From: Quillaja saponaria
Lineage: Eukaryota; Streptophyta; Magnoliopsida; Fabales; Quillajaceae
Length of the DNA: 64,000 bases
Assembly (NCBI GenBank): GCA_029379385.1
Contig: CM055607.1
Location: forward strand, 15,314,001 to 15,378,000
Reading direction: 5' to 3'
Under the pieces are notes generated by a model, which searched no databases, was not told where the DNA came from, and saw only the letters and a list, made by a program, of their open reading frames with translations. Below, one piece after another: positions 23,922 to 35,394 of the stretch (positions within the stretch are counted from its first letter, which is position 1; each line of letters starts with the position of its first letter). The translations under genes were made by a program, and so were the position numbers.

Positions 23922-25064
23922 TTGCAAAGGGATTTTGGCAAGCGAAAACAAGCCATAGGGATTATGGATGAAGATGCAGAGCTGGTCCTTTCTATGCCAA
24001 TCTCACAAACGGGGGCTCAAGATAAGCTTTTATGGCATTTCAACCCTAGAGGTACGTATATTGTTTCTTCGGGTTATCAAACTCTGGTAGATGATGCTCC
24101 TGATACCAACCCTCAATCCTTTCCTTGGAACTCGATTTGGGAAATCGATATACCTAGAAAAATGAAAGCCTTCTTATGGAGGATGATGCACGGTAGTTTA
24201 GCTGTCAAAGCAAACCTGTGTGAAAGATCTAGTCTCTCGGATAATACCTGGACAATCATGCACTTGTTCCTTACCTGCTCATATGTGACCCAGATATGGG
24301 ATAGAGCCCCCTTTGACTGCATATTGTCAACATAGATGACCATACAATTCAATCTTGGTAGATCTATGTATTTAGTCTGTTCAAAGCGCTACCCAATCCG
24401 AGGGACAAGTTACAGGTCCTTTGTCAATGCCTTTGGTGCATATGGAAGGCGAGAAATGATAAGGTCTTCAACAATGTTGCATAGAGTCCACATGATGTTT
24501 TACTGAAGGCCACCTTGGATATGCTAAGCTATAAAGCGGCTACCCACCTATCGAAACCCCAGCAACAACAACACAATGATCCGAGCCGTGCACCTGCTGC
24601 TTGGTCCCCTTCTCCTCGATCAGGTCTTCCTCAAAATCAATTTCGATGCCGGTACTAGTACACATACTGGCAGCGTTGGATATGTCATTCGGGACCATGT
24701 AGGGGAATTGCTCTATGCTTATGGCTATTTTATCAATGGGGTTGTGTCTCCTTTCACTTTGGAATCTTTGGCCTTGAAAGCTGCCATACAAAAGTGTGTA
24801 GATCGCTAGTATTCTAATATGGTTTTTGAATGTGACGCTAAGCTTGTCATTGAAGCTGTTATGCAAAGGATAGAGGGCTTCTTAACTACTATTGTGATTT
24901 TGGAATATGTTGCTAAACTAGCTAGTCATTTATGTAGCTCTTTTGTTTTTGTCTATTGGAAATGTAATTGGGTTGCCCAACTTGTGGCAAAGAAGGCCCT
25001 TACAGATCCTACTCTTTGTAGAAACTCATCATCCCTGCAGAGTTGGCTTAGAAGTTTTCTGTAA
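23922..25064 (+). pseudogene. LINE ORF2 3' end: zinc-binding reverse-transcriptase tail and RNase H
   Basis: The first open part (23922-24335) is the zf-RVT region of plant LINEs (WHFNPRGTYIVSSGYQTL, IPRKMKAFLWRMMHG, WTIMHLFLTCSYVTQIWD). The second (24576-25064) is an RNase H-like domain (KINFDAGTSTHTGSVGYVIRD, then FECDAKLVIEAV), with one in-frame stop at 24807. A frame change and stops separate the two parts. The element is truncated at its 5' end, and an A-rich AAAATAAAATAAAATTAA tail begins near 25115. It is a dead insertion. Confidence 0.85.
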
Positions 25065-25678
25065 AAGCAAACTGTTGTTTTATGCCATTATTAATGATAA
25101 TTGCTATCTTTGTTAAAAATAAAATAAAATTAATCTCTATTATCTTTTCTCTCCTATTTTGTTATATAAATTTTTTTATATTTCTCTCAAATGTTTCTCA
25201 TCTTCACAGTTTTATTTGGTGTTTTTAAAAATATTTTTTCTTAAACAAAATTATTTTAATTTACTTGTACTCAGTATACGTTACAAACGATAATATATTT
25301 TACACGTACATGAATAAGTCTAGTTTAAGTTGTCCCCAACTTTGAAAAAAGAAAATATCAATAAATTGTTATAATGATTAAGTTTTTTTATTGATTTCTT
25401 TATTGGTTATTAAACTTATCAATTATGAAAAAAAATAGAACAAATTTATGTTTAAATCAAGTCAAGAATTAGTATTATGTTATCTTATTATTTTTTTTTT
25501 TAATTTGTTTAAATGAAAAAGACATATGCATATTCAAAATTAATATTAAAAATCTATGTAATAAAATATTTATTTAAAAGTTAAAATTTCACATTGTATA
25601 ACACTTAAATAAAATAACAAATACTAATTTGTAATTTTGTTAATAATAAATCTCATAAAATAAAAAATATATAAATAT

Positions 25679-25800
25679 ATAAATTTTAAATAAAATAAAA
25701 CAATTTTTACATAATATAAAGGCAGAATAAATCTATGTTATAAATTTTAAATAAAATAAAATAATTTGTACATAATATAAAAGCCGAATAAATCTATATA
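25679..25800. repeat. 61-bp tandem duplication
   Basis: Two adjacent copies start ATAAATTTTAAATAAAATAA (25679 and 25741). Both run through TACATAATATAAA and GAATAAATCTAT with only a few differences. They lie directly before the Helitron-like repeat. Confidence 0.75.
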
Positions 25801-26935
25801 TCTATATCTATACTATATATAAAAGAGACTTAGAAGCATAAATTTTTGATTTTCTTTCATACCCTTATAAGTTTGTATTATTACATAGTTATGTTTAGTT
25901 GTTATTTTGCTTCCAATGAATTACTATCTTTTATTTATTTTTGGTTTTTTTCTTTTTTATTTTTTTTATTTTTTTCTCTATTTTAATATCAATAGAATTA
26001 TAATTATTTTAGGACTATTGATTCTTTTTACTAATTTTTCTCAATATTAATAAATTTATAATTTCAATAATTATATGTCGATAACAATTAAAATTGAATT
26101 TTTGATTTTTTTTATTTAATAAGTACCTAATAATCTTATTTTTTTTAGTTCTTCTCAAACTTAAGAATTAAAATTTTAAAAATTTCTATGAATTAAAAGA
26201 AATATAAAGAGTATAGTTTTCATGATTATAATATTGTTTTTTAACTTTCATTTCATATAAAATAATAAAATTCAATATTAGTTAATATCAAAATTTTCAA
26301 ATTTTTTATTTAATAATTTCCTAATAATTATCATATCTTTTAGTTCTTCTCAAATTTAGGAAATAATTTTTTTAAATACTATGAATTAAAAAATATTTAG
26401 AGTATAGTTTTCATGATTTATATTATTGTTTTAATTTTTAATGGAAGAAATTTATTTTCTTAAATGCTCTATGAGTTTTTACTATTACATAAATACTTTT
26501 TAATTGTTATTTTGCTTCAAATATTCTATTTGTTATTTTGCTAATTTCATAATATTTTGTTATTTTAATATTAATATAATTATAATTATTTTATGACTAT
26601 TGATTTTTTTTTTAATTCTAATTCTTTCCAATATTAATAAATCTATAATTTATCATTGAACTACATATCAATAATAATTAATATTGAATTTCACAATTTT
26701 TTAAATTAGTAATTTGCAAATAATTTAATTTCCTTTTAAAATGCTATGAATGAAAAGAACTATTAAGATTATAGTTTTTATGATTATAATAGTATTGTAT
26801 TAACTATTTATCTATTTTTAAAATTGTAAAAGAATAATTAAATATTTAAATTATTTTTTAAAATAATTCTTGATATTTCAATTAATTGTTAACAAATATA
26901 TATATATATATATATTTATATCATAAATACGATTC
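25796..26935 (+). mobile_element. Helitron-like AT-rich repeat, copy 1
   Basis: It begins near TCTATACTATATATAAAAG, a start common in plant Helitron-like elements, and is homologous along its length to the reverse strand of 61711-62560. Shared landmarks include TTTAGTTGTTATTTTG, TTCTTGATATTTCAATTAATTG and ATATCATAAATAC. It ends at ...GATTCACTAG|T. No helicase is encoded, so it would be non-autonomous. The class is inferred from the ends and is tentative; the two-copy homology is direct. Confidence 0.5.
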
Positions 26936-27340
26936 ACTAGTAATGCTTCTATTACAAAAAGCTACTGTATATATATATAATATATATGTTACCGTCACAC
27001 TGTCATTAGTTTTGAACTTAGATCAAACACCAAATAATCCGCGCGACCCATTCGCTTTGAACCAATTATGCGGGTATGTGACACCTGAAAGTTCAAAGAA
27101 ACCAATTACTCAATGGGCTCAGAAATACATGGAAACAAAGGCCCTGAAAGTGGTACCATACCATTTCATTTTTTTGTGAAGCAACGTTGATGTCATTCTG
27201 TGTTACTCAGAGCCCCTTTTTTTACATATAGTTTTCAGTTTTGCAAATTCTGAGATGTAGCTATGACGTGTCAGCCCATATTTTTTTAATATTTAATTTT
27301 CACACAGACATTCCTAATTGTAATGAATGAAAGACTCTTT

Positions 27341-28081
27341 AGGGTCTCTATGAATAAGTGAATTAGAATTGAAATTTAGATTGTTCAATTCTAATTTTTT
27401 ATTTCTTTAAAATTAAATTAAAAAATTTCAACTCAATTCTTGAAAATTGAAAGATAGTTACAAAATATTATTTTTAATTCTTATAGTAAAATCTTAAAAT
27501 TTATAATTTTTGAGCATATACTATTCTTGATAGTACTTATGACGACACATCATGCTATAAAATTGGTCATCACCATTGACAACTTCTGTCACCCATCGTC
27601 AACTATTATCTACTGGTAACTTTGTCCTCCCTTCGTCAACTATCATCACTGTCACTATCAACAAATCGAATACCTCACTGACCACTAAAGACGACGACAA
27701 TCACAATAAGAAGTTCCCAAAGACAAAGGTAACCACCTTGGAAGTCATCGCAGATTATGGCAACCACCTCTTGAAGCTGTTAGAGATGAATACAACCACT
27801 TCTAGAAGCAGCCAAAGATTGCCGAAGACCACCACGACAACCACAGTCGAAAACAAGCGAAATTATTGCAACCATAACAAGAAGCCGCTGGAGATGACAA
27901 TAACCATTGTGGAAGCCATCGAAGTTGACAAAAATCAATGTCAAGTGCATGGATAATTTCAATGTAAATTTTAATATGATCCAAACTCATATATTATAAT
28001 TCTAACCAATTTTAAATTTAGTAGAATTAAAATTGATTTTACAATTTCAATTCTAATTCAATGAATTCAAACTAAGCCTTA
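27341..28081. mobile_element. MITE with imperfect inverted ends
   Basis: The left end has GTGAATTAGAATTGAAATT after an AGGGTCTCTATGAATAA start. The right end, read inward on the other strand, has TTGAATTAGAATTGAAATT after AAGGCTTAGTTTGAATTCA. The element is about 740 bp. An open frame of 126 codons inside (27576-27956) is Thr/Asn/Lys-rich from repeated ACAACCAC-type triplets and is not transposase. No clear target duplication was found. Confidence 0.5.
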
Positions 28082-29149
28082 AGCAAAAAAATGAAAAAAA
28101 AAAGAAAAGAAAAGAAAGACCCTCTCAAGTGTCATAGTTTTTACAACAATGTTTGAATTTGAGCTTCTATAACGTCTTTTGTATTTGAGCTTTTCTCCAA
28201 ATATGTTTGATATTAAAAATTATAATTTTTGAGCTTTATCAATTAATTTTTTTTTTTTTTTGACTTTTAGAAACTTGTAAAAGCTTGAATTAGAAATAGA
28301 AGGTTTTTTCTAATAGAAAACATAGGAAGCTTAAATAAATTTTGATGGCTTTGCACAATCCCAATAGTTATCCTTGTTCTAATTTAGGTTTCGAAATTTG
28401 TCAAATCTTTCTTTTTTACTAGGTTTTTTTTTTCTTTTTTGAATTTGTAAATGACATGTGCTATGAATATCATTTTGATGTTATTTGATGTTTAACATCA
28501 TATCCATTTTTATCTAATTTCCTTAACAAATTTCCATTTTTAAAAAATATGTTTGCTAATTTTGATCACAAAAATCAATAAATTAAGCAAAATAAATGTT
28601 AGCATTACTTTTTATGAAAAAAAGAAAAAAAAAAAACATATACTTTTACTATTTAGATATCAAAATATTTATAGAAATATGTATTCCAAATAACTTGCAG
28701 GAAAAAGCATTCCAAGACAAATCATTTTTAATATTTCAACACTCAAACAAATTTTTATATACGTTAACTCATCCAAATATTCTATCAACTTTTTATACAT
28801 TACTTAAACAGCTCTACTTGAGAAATATTTTAAATTATATTATTTTTACAAATCAGTTTAACCAAACAAACCCTTTATATTGGCTCACAATTAAAAATTA
28901 ATTTATTATTATGAATAGTTTTTTTTTATGACATCACCGATAATTTTATTAAGGTAACTTTTTAAATATCATAATCATATTTATCCACATTATATAAATT
29001 TTTACATTTGATTAAATAATAATTTATATTTAAAATGATAAAAACAGAGTATAAAGCACCTCTATCTCTTCAATGATAATCTTAGAAGAATATAATCCCA
29101 AGTTCCATGCATTGACCTTTTCTTTTCTTTTTTGTTTAATTTAAAGGTA
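28082..29149. other. AT-rich intergenic stretch
   Basis: This holds A/T homopolymers and AT-rich text. The open frame at 28596-28901 is low-complexity and has no family motif. I see no gene. Confidence 0.45.
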
Positions 29150-29640
29150 GTCCATACATCAGGAAACAAAGAGACCAGAGGAACAAAATAATGGCGCCCT
29201 CTCTCACTTATTCTCTTTTTCTCTCTCTATTAAAGCTTCCACATTGTTCTCTGACAGAGTCACAGTCTTACTCTCTCGTAAGTCAATTAAGTTAAAGATG
29301 TTTTGGAAGAAAGGAGAGACATACAGATGCCTTATCCACCTTCTTTTACAGTATTGAGAATCTGCAGGGCCTGTACATGCATGTAAAAAGGATTCTTGAC
29401 TGGTCTTACCTCATGTACAAATAACACCAGCACTACCCAAATTGATCCAAGAGCCTTGTTTTAAAGAATATAAAGACTGTCATGATTGAGTCACGTCATA
29501 TGTGTCAGTATATATGAACTGTCCTCATTTCACTAGTTTAACATTAATTCATTTGTAGTAATATATGTGTTTTCTTGTCTCCATTTCTAGTTGGGCAGAT
29601 GCTGTAGATAAAGAAGAGCGTCTTCCTTTTATTAATTCCA
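29150..29640 (+). other. Possible transcribed unit of unknown kind
   Basis: This less AT-rich island has a CT-rich leader-like run (CTCTCTCACTTATTCTC), an ATG at 29191 opening 34 codons, a strong donor-like CTCGTAAGTC at about 29277 and an acceptor-like CCATTTCTAG near 29590. I recognise neither a protein nor a known microRNA. It may be the start of a non-coding transcript or chance. Confidence 0.2.
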
Positions 29641-29939
29641 TGCTAAAAATATTTCTTCAGTTAATTTCGTTTTATATTTTTTTAAAATTTTGAAATATTT
29701 TTCTACAACCTTATACCATTAACATTTTGAACGAAAAATTATTAACATGGAATGAATTTTTTTATCTCATGGGTTCTGAAGTTGACAAATATATCTTTTT
29801 TCAATTTTGAGTTAAAAATATTTTATGGTCTCACTCATATATAATGTAGGACAAGAATGTGAGATGAAATATTTTAATTCTTTATATTTTAATAATTTTA
29901 ATGTAATTCTTTTATTTAATAATTTAGAAATAATTTTTT

Positions 29940-32023
29940 GGATCAATTACATTTTATCCAATAAACTACTACATGTTTTGTAATAATTCTCATAATTTAT
30001 CGAATTAAGCACATAACTGATCGCTTATTTGAATCATAATTAGCAAATAACATCACTCATTTAAACTAGTCATTAAATCTAACAATTTAACTCATAAAAA
30101 GACTAAATTATCTTCATTATAAGTTTTGTTTTTTTTGTTTTTCTCATTTTTACATTTTTTTCTTTCATTTCCTATAAAACTAAACTCTTTATATTGACTT
30201 AATTTTAGCATACATAAGTAATATTTAAAATATTCATAATTTTTATTTTCTTTTCATAATATTTAATTATTAACAAATTTACTAATATTAATTTTCTCGT
30301 TTATAGAAATTATACAAGTTGTTATTTCAACATGCGTTTTAATGATAATATTTTCATCAAAAACTTTAGAGTAAAAGTGAATGACATAAAAAGAAGAGGC
30401 TAAATTATACTTTTAATCCTTATAATTTGGCGAAAAAGTCAATTTAGTCCTATATATTTTAAAACCGAACAATGTTATCCATGTAATTTTCAAAATCACG
30501 CAATTTCGTCATTGCCATTACCTTCGTCACATTTAATTTAATGAAAGGTGACGTGATTAATGGCTACTTATGTGGCTTGTGCATATGTCTTAATGAACCA
30601 ATAGAAAGTTGCCACCTAGCATACCATCCAAATTAAAATAATTTTTTAAAAAATACTAAATTTATTAAAAGAAAAATTAAAAAAAAAAAAAAAACTATAA
30701 ACAAAAAATTAAAAGAAACATTAAAAAATTCAGCTTGCCTTCGTTCCAATCTCACCCACTTTCAACCCCTACATTATCAACAATTGCAGGATGAAAAAGT
30801 ATAATTTAGCCTAAATACTTCAACCCAAAATGCTTAAAAGTTCCTTATTGAACAAATAAAATTATTCAATTTTTGTTCTCCTCTTCAAGATCGAAGGAAA
30901 AGTCCACTAATTTGGCTTCCTTGTTTTTGGGTATATCAAGAACAGTCATTGAACATGGAAGGAAGCATCTGAGTTCGACCTCTCGATGACCGCAATAAGG
31001 AGGCCTTCATTTTTCTGATCTTCGTTTTCATGCCTTCTGATCGTTCAATCTCTTACAATTTGAATCTGTATGTACATCACCATCCCAACACTACCCTTCA
31101 ATGCACAAATTCCCGGAATTTATGCTAAAATCTTCATCCTCAACTGACATGGCAAGAGAATAAAACCCATTTACCCTTCGTTTCTTCGGAATTGCAGCAT
31201 AGGCATATATAGTCCATTTCAACTTTCATGGTTCATCTACTTATCATCGTAGACCCATTCCAACTGATGAATTTGCCAAACTGCGAAAACCAAACCCCAA
31301 TTTTTACATTAACCAGCAAATCGAAGCTCTTTAATAAGGACCAAATCTCCAAGGTTTTGGCAGTATATACGACAGCTATCTACCCACAAACCTATCTCAT
31401 TCTATCTTAGAACTAACTTTCACCATTGTAGATCGCAGCTTTCTCTGTGGTTCATCCATTCCTGGGCTGTCATTTTTATGAAACTATTTCTATTTTTTGT
31501 TTTTTGTTTTTCAAATGACTTTAATTTTTGTTTATATATATATATATACATTTTTTTTAACTTAAAAAAAAAATAAAAGTAGCATATTCTTTTGAATTTT
31601 TATTTAATTTTATGCTATAAGACACGTGTCAAATATTTATTTGCTTATTATGACACGCAAATAAGTCACGTAAGCAATAGTTAGCCATGTCACATTCTAT
31701 TAACTTAAATTTGACAGCATGAACTACATTGTGTAATTTTAGAAATTATAATAATGACATTGTCCGGTTTAAATTATAGGGGCTAAAGTGACTTTTTTGC
31801 TAAACTATAGAGATTAAAAGTATATTTTAGCTAAAAAAAAAACTTATAATAAGGGTAATTTAGTCTTTTATGAGTTAATTTGTTAGATTTAATGTCTAAT
31901 TTAGATGAGTGATGATTATTTACTAATTATAACTTATATAAGAGGGTTATGTGCCTAATTTGATAGTTTATGAGGTTACTGCAAAATAAATGATAGATCA
32001 TAGGTGTAAAATGTCATTGACCC
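29940..32023. mobile_element. Outer element with ~185-bp inverted arms
   Basis: The left arm 29940-30128 and right arm 31838-32023 are reverse complements with moderate divergence. Shared blocks include GCACATAAC, ATCACTCAT, ATTAAATCTAACAA, AACTCATAAAA and GACTAAATTA. Without the inner element the unit would be about 0.65 kb, with only about 265 bp between its arms. No transposase is present. Arms this long suggest a Mutator-like or fold-back element. Confidence 0.65.
30399..31833. mobile_element. Inner element with ~200-bp inverted arms, nested in the former
   Basis: Left arm (from 30399): GGCTAAATTATACTTTTAAT, AAAAAGTCA, TTTAGTCC. Right arm (ending 31833) is its complement, with AGCTAAAATATACTTTTAAT, AAAAAGTCAC, TTTAGCCCC. 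Similarity extends about 200 bp inward to the GTGAC(A/G)TG blocks. A third, short inverted terminus (AAAAGTATAATTTAGCC) lies at 30795-30811, so a smaller unit of about 413 bp may be embedded. The interior has a 60-codon open frame (31228-31410) without known motifs. It is probably a Mutator-like element. Confidence 0.6.
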
Positions 32024-33226
32024 TTTTTTTATTTATTTCTAGTCCCGCATAAAAAGTAAAACTAATAGTAGTAATACAAATATTACTTTATTTTAAGTTC
32101 CACATTGCTAACACTACAATAAAAAACACTATTACGACAGCATTTTAAGTTTAGAAATATATTGTCTTATCGTGAATAAGCTGTCGCTGAATGTAATTAG
32201 CGACAACATTTTAAGTTTCAGCTACAACAAATTGGTTGTCACATATAGGAATAGAAAAAATTAAGTTCGTGTCGCTAAAAAGGATACCGTTGTTGTTGAT
32301 GAGAAGTTTATTTGTGCAAAAATGCATGAAATTATTTGCATCAACTTATCTTATAAGAGGCAACGCTTGTCCCTGTCACTAATGCGTGTTGTCACTGATA
32401 CTGATGTGCTTTAATATTTTCTTTTTTAATTTCCAGAGAAAATAACATTTTAGTATCAGCAACAACAGTTCTTGTCATTGATAATTTGACTTAATTTTAA
32501 TCCTTAGATTTTCCTCTCTTCCATACTCACGATTTTCTTTCCCTCCTTCTCTTTTTGTTTGTACTATGATCTCTCTCTGTCAAATCCAGTTGTCTCTGGT
32601 GTCCTCTGGTAGTCCAGTGGTCCCAGGTTTGTCGGCGGTCATGGATTTGGTCAGAGATCTGGTCTATCATTGTGGTGGTCTGCTATGTTTCGATTCCAGT
32701 AGGAGGTGGTTTGCTTTAACTTAGTTCTAGCAATTGGTTTGAGTTGAAAACTCTTGATTCAGATACGTTGAAAATCATTTGATTTGAATTTTGCATTGTA
32801 TATATTTGCAATAGTGGGTTAAAAATTTCATAGGTTGTAATTTTTAATCTTTCGATCCTTACCTGTGAGGTTAGATGACTATGGATGTCCTCGTAAAAAC
32901 CCAAATTACCAGTGAGAAGGAAAAGAGAAAATGAAAACAAAAAAAATCCAATTTACTTCCTATTTTGTTTCTTATGGGTGGTAAATCCAAAATATTATTG
33001 TTATTGGTGAATTTTCATTGATTTCAAGCCATGTTTGTTAAGAACCGAAATTGCCATTGGTTTTGTTGTTTCCTTTGTAACTTCACTGGATTTTTGCATG
33101 TCATATATAAAATACTTGAATTTGGTCCATGGTTACAATTCTCAGAGTTGATTTGCAGAAGTTACTAACATAGGCTTGTTGATGGTAAGACTCAATAATA
33201 CCTAATATTTCTTGGCATAGGTTTAT

Positions 33227-33924
33227 TAGGGATGACAATTTTGACCTATCTTGGGGAGCTCCAATCTGTCCCATTGGGGCTGGTTTTTTTATCATTGACT
33301 AGGAAAGGGGTAGATCTTGCTTCGATCCAAAAAAATAAAATCGTGGTTTAGAACAAGGATGAGATTCACTTATACCCCGCCCTGCCCTACCCTACCCTGC
33401 CCTGCCCCATTTTATGTATATATATTAGCTATATTATAAATAATATATATTTACACCTAAATATTTACACTGAATATGCATTATACGTAATACATATATA
33501 TATGTATATATTAATTATGAATATTAATATTTTTCTAATTAAATTAAAAATTAAGAAAATATCATATTATTTTTTTTTATAAATCTTTGTGAGACAAATT
33601 ATGTATTGTTAATTATTGTTGCATTTCTAACAAGTGATGTTATCTTCTTGTGAATTTTTAATTTGACTTTTGTGGATGGATGTATAATTTATGCTAATTG
33701 ACCAAGATGTTTTATTCATTAATTGAGAATAGCTTTTTTTTTTTCTTTTTTCTTTTTTAATTTGGGGCAAAGCAAATCAGGTTCAGAATTCAAGGAATTT
33801 TCAGATCGGGGATGGATTGAAATTCCTTGCCTTGTTGGGGGCAGGGCATGGGGTAATTTTGTTGGAGCAAATCGAGGTCGATTTATCCTTAATCCACTCC
33901 CGCTCTGCCCCGTTGCCAATCCTA
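33227..33924. mobile_element. hAT-type MITE
   Basis: A 698-bp element with inverted ends TAGGGATGACAA (left) and TAGGATTGGCAA (right, read inward). It is flanked by an 8-bp duplication with two mismatches (AGGTTTAT at 33219-33226, GGGTTTAC at 33925-33932). It carries CCCTGCCC-rich and GGGGCAGGGC-rich subterminal parts that mirror each other. Open frames on both strands inside it are by-products of this structure. Confidence 0.65.
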
Positions 33925-35394
33925 GGGTTTACACTTACTTTTTGTAAAATGATAATTGGATGGTTTGGTGGGTGAGGGAGTGGAGAAAATTTGTGAATTT
34001 CCCCACGTACAGAGAATTTATTTTCTAGTTTTACTATTCTTAGGCTGATTATGATGAGAATTTATTTTTATCCAATTCAATTCAGGTATTAGGCTCAATC
34101 AGGAATAAGGATTTTGGGTTTTTAATCCCAGTTTTGAAATTCAGGATTTTGTGTTTTTTTCTTGGCATGCAAAAAAAAGCATTTTAGCTAGTTTTTTGGG
34201 AAAAAAAAATGAACTTTAATTTATCAATTTTCAATTCTTTAACACAGGATGCATTTAGAGCACTTCTGGGTTTCGAGAGACATTCATGTTATATTATTTA
34301 TCATATTGCATGCTCACGGTGATTGAGTTGAAGTTGTTGTAAACACTTGTCATGAATACAATTCATATCTTCTTTGCGTTTATGCAATTGTTGCTTGTTT
34401 AGTTGCCTTTGGGATGTTTTATTGACAATTCTTACTCTTCACTAAAATTTAGCTTCTCTCTTGGAAATTTTGATCCTTGAAGATACTTTTCCGTCTTGAT
34501 GTTTTCTAATTCTAGTTGAACTTAAAATCTTTGCTCTTACCATTCATGTTAAGGATTGGTTATTAGTACAATGAATCTTGGGGGAATAAAGAAGAATCTA
34601 GATTAAAGGCAATTAGTTTTGAATTTTCCCTTAATATGGGGAAGGAGGATAAATGTATAAGAAACTTTCATATTCCTCAAGAGCTCTCCTATTTAGAAAT
34701 TAGAATTTCTTACATGAAAGTCATAATAGTGCACCACACATGTAAGATATTGATTAATTCCAAAAATATTAGGTACTTTTAGGTTACTCCTTTTAACAGT
34801 GCTTGTTGTGTTATGTTTTATTTAAAAATTTTGATTGCCATTTGTCATTGTTTATTGTCTTTCTATTTTTCTACTAATTGTATATAGTGCTTGTTGTGTT
34901 ATGTTTTTTTTTTAATCCTTGGAACCTTTAAATATACTACTTGTGCATTCACTTAGAAAAAAACCCTTAGATTCCCATTTGAGGATCATTACAAATGAGT
35001 TGAAACATTTGATAATGATCATTGAATTGTCCAAATTAGTGGACAATTTAGTAAGAAATATCCATTAGCCAAAGTAGTATACTTAATTCTTCATTCACTT
35101 GGTTGATAATTAGGTGATATTTCTCTATGTTCTCCTGGTGCCTACTTAGATATTATCTATGTCATGTAATTTGGAACGCATAGGGCTGCCAAATTTTCAC
35201 TAAATTATGACTAATGGATTAGTTTACTCATTGGAATATGTGTGTTGCTTTTTTAAATGGGTTATGATCTTACCCTTATGATGGAGTTAGCGATGTTAGA
35301 TAGCGTGAATGTGATATTTACAATGATGGAAGTTAGAAGGTTTTACCTTTAATGCATAAACAATGTTTATTGATCCCAGTTGATGGATTGAGGG

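Noticed and set aside
26886..27179. A 97-codon plus-strand open frame
   Set aside because: Its first half is TA-repeat text and the rest matches no family I know. There are no splice or promoter signals around it.
29330..29420. A microRNA precursor
   Set aside because: Only an 8-bp inverted repeat (TGTACATG/CATGTACA) is present and no known mature microRNA sequence was recognised.
33719..33947. Overlapping open frames on both strands
   Set aside because: They fall inside the hAT MITE and come from its GC-rich mirrored subterminal sequence.
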